From: a virus
IMG/VR virus record: IMGVR_UViG_3300029199_000006
Span: 1 to 55,329 of that record
DNA: 55,329 nucleotides
Strand: one strand, 5' to 3'
Shown here piece after piece: positions 32,211 to 42,483 of the stretch; positions within the stretch are counted from its first letter, which is position 1; each line of letters starts with the position of its first letter. The notes under the pieces are model-generated. The model was not told the DNA's origin and ran no database searches. It saw only the letters and a list, made by a program, of their open reading frames with translations. The translations under genes and the position numbers were made by a program.

Positions 32211-32282
32211 AGCACCAAGGACGGCTACGCCGTCCGCGCTATCCTTCCCCGCCCTGAACGGCGGGGCTTGTCGCGCACCTGG

Positions 32283-32387
32283 TCAGGATTTCAGGCACCA
32301 GGCCACAAGCCCCACCACGCCTACGACAGCGCACCACCCGCCCATCAGAACCAAACACCCTGTTGCCGTGCCTACTCCCAGGTGCAT
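32283..32387 (-). CDS. Very small membrane protein, 34 aa
   Basis: Nearly all hydrophobic (MHLGVGTATGCLVLMGGWC then AVVGVVGLVAWCLKS), forming one or two short helices. AGGTGA lies 7 nt before the ATG. A GTG at 32408 would overlap the giant gene's stop. It stands directly before the IS605 element. Function unknown. Confidence 0.5.
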   Translation of the reverse strand: MHLGVGTATGCLVLMGGWCAVVGVVGLVAWCLKS

Positions 32388-32404
32388 CCATATTTCACCT
32401 GCTT

Positions 32405-35400
32405 TCACAGCTTGATCCTTTCATATGCAAACTTGTAAATCTCTTTGCGCTGTAAACTCAACTGGTCCAGCCTCCGCCGCTTCTCTTCGGCACTCATGCG
32501 GGCGTCCATGTAGATCAACCGTTCTTGTTTGCGCAACAACGAAAGCCTGCTGTTTACCATATCGATGAATCGACGATAGCGCATCGGCGGGCTCATGGCC
32601 AATTTTCTGGCCTGCTGGTAATCCCCGAGCTGCTTATAATGGCTGATCGTCGCCGCCAACTCGTTCACTTCGCTGGCAAATTCATAATACCGGGTCGCGT
32701 ATTTGGTCCGGCCTATCTCACTCCGGACAAAGCGCCCCAGGCCGGGCAGGTCGTTAATGGTTTTGGCCGGGCGGGAAGGCGATTCGTTGCCCCACCGGTA
32801 AGCGGCATCGGCAACCCCCAAAAGGGTGGAGCCCAAAACCGCGAAGTGCCCCTGCACCATGTGCTCCATCTTGATGGGCGAAACGCCCAAAGTCCGGCCC
32901 ATGTCTTTTAAGATTTCCGGGGTCCACGGGTTTGCCCGTTCACCTGCAGGCAGCCGCTGCAATGACATGCCTTCCAAGGGCCTGCCGGTAAACGCACTCT
33001 TGTTGGCGTAGACCTCCAGAGACGGAGCGACGGCAGCCGGGGCGCCCACTGAAAACGTCTCAGTCAGGGTGTGGCGCAAGAACCGCAAGAAGAAATCATA
33101 TTCTTCATCCCCGGTCAATACTGCTGCGGCACTTTCGGCCAGGGTCGAAAACAGCGCCCCGACCTCAAAGGCTTTCGGGATGCGGAAATGTTGGTCCCCG
33201 ATCCAGAAATGATGGTACTGCCACTTCTCCCAATCTTCAAGGTCTTTATACCGATCATCGTCATGGTACAGGCTCCACAGCAGCAGAGAGGCCGCCGACA
33301 CCAGAGCCCCTTTAGCGAGAAACGCTTTCGGGTCGGCCTTAGCCCCACGGTACATCCGGTCCATGCCCTGAATACGAGCGTTCAAGAACGGTGTCACCAT
33401 CGACAACACCCGCACCGCATTGCTGGCGCCGGTACGGTAGAAGTCCAGCAGGTCCCGCGCTTCATAGGCCGCCTTGAGATTGCTTTCCCCCTTAACCTTG
33501 AGGTTGGTATAGAGTTGAACGCGGGCCGCCATTTCCGACGCATGGCCGGTGCGCTCCCAAAACTCCAGCATTTTGCGCGGGGTGTCCAACAGGGTGCCCT
33601 TGCTGCCCTTGCCTTCGCGCTTAACGATCTTGTTGATATGCCGGGCCATAGCTCGGGGGTCGCCAGAATCCACCCACCCTTGCCCAAACCCGCCACCGGA
33701 CGCCATCAGGGCGATATAGTCCGGAGACTCTTTCCAGACCTGAACCAAGCCCCTGCCGGTATCCACAAACGGTGCAAAGGACTTGGAAACAACCGCCGTG
33801 TGCAGGGTGTCGCGAAGCATGTTGGCGATTCGGAACGAGGGCGAAATGGTGGCCCCCACAGTCAGCCATCGTTTCGGCGCCCCGAGCATCTTCAGGACCA
33901 GCGAATTGAAAGACTTCGCGTTGGTTTCGGCCAGGGCCTCGAATAAAAGCTCGTCGCTTACCTTTAAGAATACCGCTTTGCCGTCCTCTTGAAAGCTGAT
34001 AACCGAGTTTTCTTTTCGTGCGCCGGGCGACTTAAAGAGTTCGTTGCCAGCCACCCTTTCAGCCAGCCCCATGTCAACCGCCACTTCGGCAGCCGTAGCG
34101 CGGGCCACGTTGCGCTGGCTCTCCTGGATCAGGTGCGACCAGTTGCGTAAAATGTTTTCAATCGGATCGCCGATCTTTTCCGTGCCGCCCTCAAGCCGTT
34201 TGATCTGCGCCGAAATGTGCTTTTTGCTTTTCTGTGGAGAACTGATAAATTCGTCCTGGCTCAGCGGGTCTTCCATGATGCGGTAGAAGGGCAGATAAAA
34301 ATCCCGCATCCAGGCGTCTACCTGTTGCTGAGAAACAAGCCCGGCCTCCATGGAAATGTCGATGATGTTTTGGTTGTAGGCCTGAAACTCCTTATTCAAC
34401 TGCTCAAAGGATTTCTCTTTTGCGGCCCTCTGCTCAGCGGTCAGCCCGGCAAACACAGAATCAAGGACCCCTTGCCGCTTCTCTGGAGTCAGCCAGTTCT
34501 CCCGGCCCTCTGCTTCCAGTTTCTCCGCTCGTTTAACAGCGATCCAGTAAAACAGGTTGCGCCCGTCAGCCCCGATCTTGTGCAGCCATGGAAGGAACCC
34601 TTGCCCCTTCTCTTTGACGGAAAGAACCCCTTGGTCCCATGACAGCCGCCCGTGCTGCAGAAACGTGGAAATCGTTGCATGGGCGTTTCCGAGCAAGCGG
34701 TGTTGCATGTAGGCGTCCTGCCCCAACTGCTCGATGGGGTGCATCCGGTCCACCAGTTTGGTCCGTGCCGCGCTGATCGACTCTTTGCGGTCAACCTCTT
34801 TGGCCTTCCGGAACACCCCTTTAAGGGCGCTGAGATAGGTGTGCTGCTCGGGTACGTCGAACACGTCCGAGATAGCCATGGCCACGGGTCTTGCTGGCGG
34901 TGCAACCTTCGGTGCTTGTGGTTTGGCTGCCGGTTTGGCTGCCGCTGGCTTTACTGCTGCCCTCGGCGCTTCTGCAGGACTTGCCGCAGGCTGCGGAGGT
35001 GGCTCCACGTCCACCTCACTTCTCAACTCCTGCACCTTGGCCAGCAGGGCGGTCTTTTCGGCGCTGTTTGGCATGGCGTCGGCCTTGGCTTGCAAGGCGG
35101 CGATTCGGGCCGGGGTGGTTTTGCGGGCGTAGGATGTAGGCTCATAGACTCCGGACCTGTCGAATGTTGCAAGATTGAGCGACTTAACGGCCTCTTTGCT
35201 TAGCCCAAGAGACTCCCGCTTCTCATAAGCAAGTGCGTCAAATTCTTCTCTCAGATCTTCAAAAGAGCGCAGTTTGCCTACCGGCCTAGCCGTTCCTACG
35301 TCAATGATTGGCTCGCCGTCAGTGCCATCAGCTATTTTCTCGCCAGTCACGAAATAGGCGTACTTCGCCGGGTACTCAGGCTTGTCAGCTACCGAAAGAC

Positions 35401-38400
35401 CGTATTCAGTCTCGCCGTTGGCGTGATTCATGGACCCGCGATGGGTGCCGTTTTTTAAATGGTTAAAATCCTCCTTCTGGTTGGTGGTGCGGACATAAAC
35501 ATTTTCATCCAGCGGCGACAAAAACCTCTGTACTGCGCGGGGCAGAATCCGGCTGTTCACCAAATCCGGGTCCTTGAGAAACACTTTGTCGGCGAACAAA
35601 ACCGCTTCCCCGTCGATGATCTGGATGTTGGCCGGGCCGTCATGTGGGGCAATTTTGACCGCTGCGCCGCCGAAGGAACCGCGCTTATTCTTTAATTCAT
35701 CCTTCCGCTGAAACGCCATCGCCTCGCCTCCGTGAACAAAGGTAACTTCTTCACCAGAAGTTATATACTTGTCCACGTTCGCAATCAAGTTCCGCAACTC
35801 GGCTTTCGACAATTCGAGATTCGAGAATACCGAACGCACCCACTCCCGCACCTTGGCGATTACGCTGTCGATAAACTTGTGCGCCTTGTTCTGCCGCACC
35901 ATATCGACCAGCACTTCCTCTGCGGCCATCAGGCGGCTTGCGTGGGTGTTCTCGATCTTGTGGGCCTTGAGATAGTCGGCCACGTCCTTATTGAACAGCA
36001 TGGCCGCCTGCGCCAGTACCGGCTTCTTGTTGCCGCCCAGGACGTGTTCTAAGCCAAGGTGCCGGGTTTCGTGGATCAGCGCCCGTTGTGCGTCTTCCAT
36101 GCTGGTCAGGTTATCCGCGACCAGATGGACGTTGCCCTTCCAGTATACCCCGTCAAAGGCTCCGTTCATCTGCTCGCGCTCGATGGCGGCTTGCAGGTCC
36201 TGGGGTAGTTGCGTTTCCGACTGGACCAGATTGACCTTGCCGAGTGCGCCGGGGAGTTTGGTCAGGCTGTCTTTCAGACCGGCAGAGAGGTCGGCAAGGG
36301 GAAGACCGGTGCCGGTGTTGCGGGAGAATCTGGTGTTTTTCCCGCCCTTGGCATACTCCGTCAAAACCTCGGCGGCCACAGATTCGGCCTTATTCGCGTT
36401 CTTGAAGAAAATATCCAGATTGTAATCGGCGCCCTGGATCTTTTGCACAATGCGCTTCACCGCATCGAAAGCGGCCCTAAATAACTCCGGGCTTTTCGCG
36501 TAGAGTTTCTGCCAAAAACTCTTGTCAGTGAGCTTGCCGCCGATAAACTCCGCTGCGTATTCCTCCATCAGTTCAGCGTCTGTTATCTCCACGCCATAAC
36601 TATCTTCGACAGCTTGCCGCATTGACTGGAAGTGCGGCTCGTTCACCGCCACGGCTTCAAGGAACTGCTCGTACAGGTCGGGGCGGTCCTCCTTTATGGC
36701 GTGAGTCAGTTCATGCCCGAACAGGGTCAGGTGCGGGACCGGCGTCGAGACGTTGACGAAAATTGTGCCGGGAAGTTTCGGGTCAAAAAAGCCCGGCAGG
36801 CCCGATAAATCTTCTCTCGTCGTCTGAAACACCACGATCTTTTTCTGAAAAACTCCCGCCAGTTTTCCAAGGTCGTCCAGGTCAGTTCGTTCCCATAGAT
36901 CGACACTTGCGGGTTCAACTTCTCTACCAGCCGCACGAGAAAGGGAGGCCGTGAGCTCTTCCACTCTTTTTTGGTCTGTAACAGGTGCAGATGTCTTGTC
37001 ATCGGCCATTCCTTTGCCTTCGGGGGAGAGATAGCCTGCCCCGCGATGCGGGAACAGGGCGGGCTTGCGGGAGAAGGCCGGAGCGTCTTTGTTGATAACA
37101 ACCAAACTTGTCGCCACCCCGGTCGGACGCTCGGCGCTCTTGAAAGATCCGTCAGGCAGTTCCTGCACCTCCCCACCAACGTCTTCAATCCACTGGCGGA
37201 ACTCTGTAGATTGCCGGTCGTTACGGAAGAACGGACCCCGGCTCATAATGGCGACCACTTTCCCGTCCTGTTTCAACAGATCGTAAGCATGGCGCACATG
37301 GGCCATATCCTGCCCGTTCTCAAAGGGCGGGTTCATCAAGATGCGGTCGTATTCCCCGGACTGCTCCAAGAAGTCCTGCCCCACAACGTCATAACCTTTT
37401 TGCTGCAACAGATCGGCCAAAGTGCTGTTGTATTCCACCACTTCCGGGGTGAAGCCTGCTTCGCGGATAGCGTCAGCAATATTCCCTTTGCCTGCGGACG
37501 GTTCCAACACCTTCAGGCCTTCTTGAAGGTCGGCCAACTCGATCATATCCTGCACGATATTCTTCGGTGTCGGGAAGAACCCCGGAATGGGTTTTAACGA
37601 AACTTCCCGCTCCAACTGCTTAATTCGGTCTGCTGCTGGCTTCTTGCCTCGATAGTTCAAGTATTCCCGCAGGGCCGCCCGCAAGGAGGGCAGATCAGTA
37701 ATGCCCATTTTCTGCCAGCGACCATAGGCTTGCAGTTGCTCTTTGATATTTTGAGCCGCGTAGGCGTCCAGCCCATTCGCCACCGCCTTGGATAAGGCGC
37801 GTTCTAACAAGGTAATATTCTCTGCCGTGGCAAAGGACACCACCGAGGTTCTTTCCTTATCGGTAGCCTGCCACAGTTTCCGCAATCTGGCGGCGTCCTG
37901 TTTACCCCCGGATTTCCGCTCCAAGAAGGTGAACAACTCCCGGACGTGGGACTCGTGAACGGAGGGATAAGGATATTTGGCGTTCTGGATATCTTCTAAG
38001 GAAACTTCCCGCTCTTGCGATTGGGCATAAGAGATATTATTGGCCCGCTCGTATTCCCGCTTGGCGGCTCGCAGTGCTTGGTCAAGGGCTTCAATGTGCG
38101 TCTTAGCCCGCACCCCGTCAAGGTGGGTGGCTTCTCCGCTTTCGATGGCCGCCGAAAGGTTCCTCATGGTCTGCGCCATCGCTACATCAGCGCGGGCTGC
38201 GGCTTCGGCAGAACCGGCCATTCGGGCCATGCGGTGCGTGTGGGTCTTGCGGTCCTGATTCAGTGAGGCGTTGGCTTTTTCTTCCAGCGCGGCGGCCATC
38301 TCAGCGAGGTTGGCAGCGGCGTTCTGTTTGACCGACTCCTGCCGGTCCTGTACCCTGTCGGCCTTTGAAACATCACCCTCTTTGAGAGCCATAAAACTTT

Positions 38401-41400
38401 CGGCAGAGGACTGTTCTTTGAATTGGAATCCGGGAACAGCTCCATTGGCGCGATACGAGGAATACCAGCCGCCTAACTGTTTGGCTTTTTGCAGCAGGTC
38501 TTTGTAAACGTCTTTATCCACCTTGTCGGTCAGTTTTACCACCCACAGCGGATAGCCGTTCTTGGTGTGAGTGGTTTCCACCATCTCCATGCCGGTGTCG
38601 CCCAACTCTACACCACGAACAACGGCCTTGGCTTCCTGCTCGGCCTGCCGCTGTTCCTTGTTGGCGAGGGCGCGGAGTTCGTCATAACGGGCTTGCTGCT
38701 CGGCGGTCAGACTTTTAGCCCCACGGACCTGAACGAGTCGTTTGAAATCGTCCAGCGTTTCCGGGTTCTCAAGCGACTTTTTCCAGAGATCGACCTTCTC
38801 TTTATTTTTGGCTCTCGCCTCTTTGACTCGCTCGGCGAAGGCTTGCAGGAGTTCTTCGGTCATCCCGTCAACCTTGGCGCGGATGGCCGCTTCCGGGCCG
38901 TCCATGCCATAGGAATAGCTTTGCCCGGCCACAAAGTCGCTGGTCATTTCGCCCAAAACCATCTTAACGATGGCCGCCTTGCGCTCCCCTCTGGCCCTAT
39001 CTTTGCCGAGAGAGCCCAGCATCTTGGTCAATTCCTTGACCGTCTTTTCTCCCAGTTCCTTGGAGAGAGCTTCACGGCTGTCCATGAATTGCGCGAAGGC
39101 GGATTGCAGGTCGGCCACGGAGAGTTCCCCGTCGTACATGCGGGACATTATGGCCTTGTGGTTATCGACGGTGTAGCCGGAGGATTCGGCGGACGGGGCC
39201 GGAACGGTTTTGCTGTCAGTCAAGTAGACCGGCGCCAAACCGCCGTTGACGATCATCGACCGATAGCGATAGGTGCCATCCTGAGAGACAAGGATGCTCT
39301 TGTAATCGTTGGGTGCCTTCGCCCACTTCTCTTTTGTGACAGCGACAAAATCAAGGCCTGGATCGTTGACGATGGGGAGTTTATTCTGCTGCTGTTTAGC
39401 GGATTTTTCGCGGCGGTCGGCTTCTTCGCGGGCCTTCTGCTTGTTTTCGTCGCTCGCCTGCTTGCGCTGTTCGCGCACTTCGGCCACGCCGGTCTTTGCA
39501 GCGGCTTCCGCTTCGGCCTGTTTCGTCCATTGGGCGAAAGCCTCTTCCGCCCGATCCAGGGCGCTGTTTCTCTGCCCCGCCTGTTTAGCGTTAAAGTTGC
39601 TTTTCCCGGCGACATGGGCCGATACGGTGTTTTTCCGCACGTCAAGGACGCGATAGCGGCGGTCAACGTATTCTGCCCTTACCCGCTCCAGTTCGTCGGC
39701 CAAACTTTGTTCGTTGCCTTCTGGAAGGTCTTTGCGCAGATCGGCTTCCAATTCCTGCATAAAGCTATCGAACTGCGACAGTTCCACGTCTGCGGCCCGC
39801 ATCGGGCTATTGCTGGTCCCAGAGTAAGCGGCGGCCACACGTTTTCGGTCCAAACCGTCTGCAGGCCCTCCCTCAAACATCCCCGTCTGTTTGGCGTCAT
39901 CAGCCGCCACGGCCATTTCGGTTTCCATGGCAAGTTCGGTGACGTTGGCCCCTTCCGGTTTTGGTTTCTTGCCAAAGGTCGGGGGAGTGGCAAAGAGTTT
40001 GCCGTCCTCCCCTACTTTTTGGCCGGGGCGGGTTGTTCCTTCTTCTTCGGGACGAACCCGGTTTCCTTGTCCTTCAGTTTGCGTGTCAGCACTTTCTGTG
40101 CGGCTTTGCCCATCGGTTTCCCTTTCCGAAAGTTCGATCAGGCGGCGCAAGATTTCTGCGTCGGTTCCTTCTTTCTCCATGATAGCGAATGCGGCATCTT
40201 CGTCAACCTGTTTTGCGGCTTCAAACGCATCGCTCAACTTCCGTTCCATCACGCCCCAATCGGGGTCATAGGTGGATTCCTCAAAGGCGTTCCCGGTCAC
40301 GGCGTTCTCGATCCTGCGGTTGTTCTCCTGCCACGCCTCGACGATCCCCTGCTGTTTCTCGGTCAACGCCTTCCCTTGCGCGTGTTTCCGCAGGGCGGCT
40401 GTGGTTTCTTTGGCCGAATAGCCGCCGTCGATATACCAGCGGTGCGCCAGGCTGTTGGCGCTGACCGTGGCGTTCTTTTTGAATCCGTCCGCCACCAGGG
40501 TTTCCGAGTTCTTGGCATTGCGCTCAATATCCGTTGCGTCGGCTTCGGCGGCGGTGCGCTCGATCTCTTCGGCGGTTGGCTCTGCGAAGGGGTCAAAATC
40601 TTCGGCAAGGGCCGCTTCCTGCTCCCCAAACACCTGCTGCGCGTATTCGCGGGCGTAGTTGTCCACCTGAGCGTCGGCAGCATATTGGGCCTGTACGGCT
40701 TCGAGGCTGCCAAGCTCCTGCACCTTGCTCTCGATGAAGGCGCGGCGGTTGGGGTCAAGCTCCACCCTTTCCATGGCGTCACCAGCGGGGGCCTGCTCAA
40801 CTTGCTCTACCGGCGCTTCCAGCAAGTCCTGCAACGCCTCGCGCACCTGGGTCTCGCGCTTCTTCGGGAACATCCAGCCGCCGTGCTTTGCGTTCCATGA
40901 TCCCTTGAGGGCCTTGATCCGGTCCTTATGGGCCTTGGTGTCGCCCTTGACCAGAATGGCCTTCTCCGACAGCGGGGCGATCTGGAGCGGGGCTTGAGGT
41001 GTAAAGGATTCCTTTACAACTTCGCCTTGATTCTCAGAGTTTATGTCGTAAGCTGTTGATTCTGCAATGGTTTCTTGGTTGACGGGTAATTGATTGACTG
41101 GCTCAATCTGGCCCTCCTGCACCGCCTCTGACATCACCGGGGCGGTAATGTTCGGAGCTTCCACCGGAATGTTCACAGCTTCCGGCGTAATGCTCGGAGC
41201 TTGCAAGTCTTCCCGGCTGCCTTTCGGATCGTAAGCGTTCGGGCCGCGCATGGGGAAAGCCCCCGGCATCTGCATGGATTCCGGGGCAGACAGCGCCAGG
41301 CGCGACGGTGCGGGAAGAGCCCGAAGGCCCTGCTTGGCAGCGATCACCCCCAGGTTGGACACCCGGTTCGGGTCCGCCTGCGGTATCGGGGGTTCGTTGA

Positions 41401-42469
41401 TGTTCTGCTGCGAGGCCGCTACCTGCTCGTCCGTCATCCCGGTATTGAGCCCACGGTTGATGATGGTGTTCTTTTGCTCGGGAGTAACAGCGGCCCCTTC
41501 CGGAGAAACTTCCACGGCAGGAGAAGGCAGCAGGCGTGATTCGTCGGTAATAGGCCCTTGCTCTGCGGCGGGCTCTACCGGGGCTTGGACTGCTTGTTCT
41601 TGGGTGGCAACCGTGGGGTTCCCGGACAGGACGGCAGCGGGGCCGCCGACCAGACCGCCGATAACCGATTCAATGATGTTGTCGAAATAGCCCGCGGCCT
41701 CGTCGTAGCCGTGCTTGGCAATAGCGTTCTGCGCAATGGTCTGCGTCGCTTCCGTGCCGGATTCGCCGATAGCGCCCACGATAAAGCGCCTTGCCGCAGG
41801 ACCCGTGGTTTTCAAGATAGAGTCCAAGCCGAATTTTTCCAGCATGAACGTCACGGTTCCGGCCTTCATGGCGAAGTCCAGCGCCTCCTTTGGCGTTTTC
41901 CCTTTGGCCTTTGCGTCCTCGTAAATCCCGCCCGCTTCGGCCCCGGACAGAATGGCAGCGCCACCACTTGGCCCGGCAATGATTGAGACAGGGACAGCCA
42001 CCCCAAGCGAGACACCCCCTTGAACCAGAGCCGACACGCCCCGTTTGACGCTCGGGTTTTCCAGAAAGGTGCCGCTGTATTTAGGGGCATACTCCTGGGC
42101 AACGCCCCCCCAATAGTCGGCGGTTTCTTCTAAAACCTGCTCCGTCCCTTGGTTGGCTGCATCAAAGCCCCGGTCAATCTTGCCCAATAACCCGCTTCGA
42201 GGGCCGGACGGCGTAATCCCTTGGCGTTCGTTCCGTTCTTCAATGCCTTGCTTGTAGGCTTCACGGGAAGCCTTGGCGAGGCCAAAGATCCCGCTGACAA
42301 TTCCGGTCCCTGCCGACACTGCCGCCTCTCCCGTCGCTTCCCACCAGGAAGGATCTTGCGGCGGCTGGTCTGCGGCCACCATGTCAAAAATATCCCCGGC
42401 CGCCTCTTCCCCTTGCGGTTTGGCGCTGGTGGTTTCTTCCATGTCGATCAGGTCAAAAATGTCAGGCAT
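32405..42469 (-). CDS. Giant polyvalent ejection protein, 3,354 aa
   Basis: One of the longest phage proteins seen in such genomes. Near residues 500-560 is a small KGDTKAHKDRIKALKGSWN domain found in large polyvalent proteins. An N6-adenine methyltransferase-like domain (EPSAGKGNIA then MNPPF) lies near residues 1640-1760. Two zincin motifs follow, HELTH near 1918 and HETRHLGLEH near 2136. The C-terminal 800 residues resemble LPD38-type regions. It is probably injected with the DNA to protect or cleave host targets (DarB-like logic). It is the largest gene by far, flanked by other internal-virion genes. Confidence 0.85.
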   Translation of the reverse strand: MPDIFDLIDMEETTSAKPQGEEAAGDIFDMVAADQPPQDPSWWEATGEAAVSAGTGIVSGIFGLAKASREAYKQGIEERNERQGITPSGPRSGLLGKIDRGFDAANQGTEQVLEETADYWGGVAQEYAPKYSGTFLENPSVKRGVSALVQGGVSLGVAVPVSIIAGPSGGAAILSGAEAGGIYEDAKAKGKTPKEALDFAMKAGTVTFMLEKFGLDSILKTTGPAARRFIVGAIGESGTEATQTIAQNAIAKHGYDEAAGYFDNIIESVIGGLVGGPAAVLSGNPTVATQEQAVQAPVEPAAEQGPITDESRLLPSPAVEVSPEGAAVTPEQKNTIINRGLNTGMTDEQVAASQQNINEPPIPQADPNRVSNLGVIAAKQGLRALPAPSRLALSAPESMQMPGAFPMRGPNAYDPKGSREDLQAPSITPEAVNIPVEAPNITAPVMSEAVQEGQIEPVNQLPVNQETIAESTAYDINSENQGEVVKESFTPQAPLQIAPLSEKAILVKGDTKAHKDRIKALKGSWNAKHGGWMFPKKRETQVREALQDLLEAPVEQVEQAPAGDAMERVELDPNRRAFIESKVQELGSLEAVQAQYAADAQVDNYAREYAQQVFGEQEAALAEDFDPFAEPTAEEIERTAAEADATDIERNAKNSETLVADGFKKNATVSANSLAHRWYIDGGYSAKETTAALRKHAQGKALTEKQQGIVEAWQENNRRIENAVTGNAFEESTYDPDWGVMERKLSDAFEAAKQVDEDAAFAIMEKEGTDAEILRRLIELSERETDGQSRTESADTQTEGQGNRVRPEEEGTTRPGQKVGEDGKLFATPPTFGKKPKPEGANVTELAMETEMAVAADDAKQTGMFEGGPADGLDRKRVAAAYSGTSNSPMRAADVELSQFDSFMQELEADLRKDLPEGNEQSLADELERVRAEYVDRRYRVLDVRKNTVSAHVAGKSNFNAKQAGQRNSALDRAEEAFAQWTKQAEAEAAAKTGVAEVREQRKQASDENKQKAREEADRREKSAKQQQNKLPIVNDPGLDFVAVTKEKWAKAPNDYKSILVSQDGTYRYRSMIVNGGLAPVYLTDSKTVPAPSAESSGYTVDNHKAIMSRMYDGELSVADLQSAFAQFMDSREALSKELGEKTVKELTKMLGSLGKDRARGERKAAIVKMVLGEMTSDFVAGQSYSYGMDGPEAAIRAKVDGMTEELLQAFAERVKEARAKNKEKVDLWKKSLENPETLDDFKRLVQVRGAKSLTAEQQARYDELRALANKEQRQAEQEAKAVVRGVELGDTGMEMVETTHTKNGYPLWVVKLTDKVDKDVYKDLLQKAKQLGGWYSSYRANGAVPGFQFKEQSSAESFMALKEGDVSKADRVQDRQESVKQNAAANLAEMAAALEEKANASLNQDRKTHTHRMARMAGSAEAAARADVAMAQTMRNLSAAIESGEATHLDGVRAKTHIEALDQALRAAKREYERANNISYAQSQEREVSLEDIQNAKYPYPSVHESHVRELFTFLERKSGGKQDAARLRKLWQATDKERTSVVSFATAENITLLERALSKAVANGLDAYAAQNIKEQLQAYGRWQKMGITDLPSLRAALREYLNYRGKKPAADRIKQLEREVSLKPIPGFFPTPKNIVQDMIELADLQEGLKVLEPSAGKGNIADAIREAGFTPEVVEYNSTLADLLQQKGYDVVGQDFLEQSGEYDRILMNPPFENGQDMAHVRHAYDLLKQDGKVVAIMSRGPFFRNDRQSTEFRQWIEDVGGEVQELPDGSFKSAERPTGVATSLVVINKDAPAFSRKPALFPHRGAGYLSPEGKGMADDKTSAPVTDQKRVEELTASLSRAAGREVEPASVDLWERTDLDDLGKLAGVFQKKIVVFQTTREDLSGLPGFFDPKLPGTIFVNVSTPVPHLTLFGHELTHAIKEDRPDLYEQFLEAVAVNEPHFQSMRQAVEDSYGVEITDAELMEEYAAEFIGGKLTDKSFWQKLYAKSPELFRAAFDAVKRIVQKIQGADYNLDIFFKNANKAESVAAEVLTEYAKGGKNTRFSRNTGTGLPLADLSAGLKDSLTKLPGALGKVNLVQSETQLPQDLQAAIEREQMNGAFDGVYWKGNVHLVADNLTSMEDAQRALIHETRHLGLEHVLGGNKKPVLAQAAMLFNKDVADYLKAHKIENTHASRLMAAEEVLVDMVRQNKAHKFIDSVIAKVREWVRSVFSNLELSKAELRNLIANVDKYITSGEEVTFVHGGEAMAFQRKDELKNKRGSFGGAAVKIAPHDGPANIQIIDGEAVLFADKVFLKDPDLVNSRILPRAVQRFLSPLDENVYVRTTNQKEDFNHLKNGTHRGSMNHANGETEYGLSVADKPEYPAKYAYFVTGEKIADGTDGEPIIDVGTARPVGKLRSFEDLREEFDALAYEKRESLGLSKEAVKSLNLATFDRSGVYEPTSYARKTTPARIAALQAKADAMPNSAEKTALLAKVQELRSEVDVEPPPQPAASPAEAPRAAVKPAAAKPAAKPQAPKVAPPARPVAMAISDVFDVPEQHTYLSALKGVFRKAKEVDRKESISAARTKLVDRMHPIEQLGQDAYMQHRLLGNAHATISTFLQHGRLSWDQGVLSVKEKGQGFLPWLHKIGADGRNLFYWIAVKRAEKLEAEGRENWLTPEKRQGVLDSVFAGLTAEQRAAKEKSFEQLNKEFQAYNQNIIDISMEAGLVSQQQVDAWMRDFYLPFYRIMEDPLSQDEFISSPQKSKKHISAQIKRLEGGTEKIGDPIENILRNWSHLIQESQRNVARATAAEVAVDMGLAERVAGNELFKSPGARKENSVISFQEDGKAVFLKVSDELLFEALAETNAKSFNSLVLKMLGAPKRWLTVGATISPSFRIANMLRDTLHTAVVSKSFAPFVDTGRGLVQVWKESPDYIALMASGGGFGQGWVDSGDPRAMARHINKIVKREGKGSKGTLLDTPRKMLEFWERTGHASEMAARVQLYTNLKVKGESNLKAAYEARDLLDFYRTGASNAVRVLSMVTPFLNARIQGMDRMYRGAKADPKAFLAKGALVSAASLLLWSLYHDDDRYKDLEDWEKWQYHHFWIGDQHFRIPKAFEVGALFSTLAESAAAVLTGDEEYDFFLRFLRHTLTETFSVGAPAAVAPSLEVYANKSAFTGRPLEGMSLQRLPAGERANPWTPEILKDMGRTLGVSPIKMEHMVQGHFAVLGSTLLGVADAAYRWGNESPSRPAKTINDLPGLGRFVRSEIGRTKYATRYYEFASEVNELAATISHYKQLGDYQQARKLAMSPPMRYRRFIDMVNSRLSLLRKQERLIYMDARMSAEEKRRRLDQLSLQRKEIYKFAYERIKL

Positions 42470-42483
42470 CTGCCGCCCCTTTA

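Larger units (their letters stand above)
30513..32275. mobile_element. IS605-type element with tnpA and tnpB
   Basis: Hairpins CCGGCCTGAAGGCCGG (30523-30538) and CCCCGCCCTGAACGGCGGGG (about 32247-32266) mark the ends. tnpA (plus) and tnpB (minus) are divergent. No target duplication is expected for this family. It is inserted between a small membrane gene and the lysis operon. Exact ends are estimated. Confidence 0.85.

Noticed and set aside
38489-40900. An 803-aa open frame on the plus strand
   Set aside because: Antisense to the giant ejection protein; no domain or start signal.
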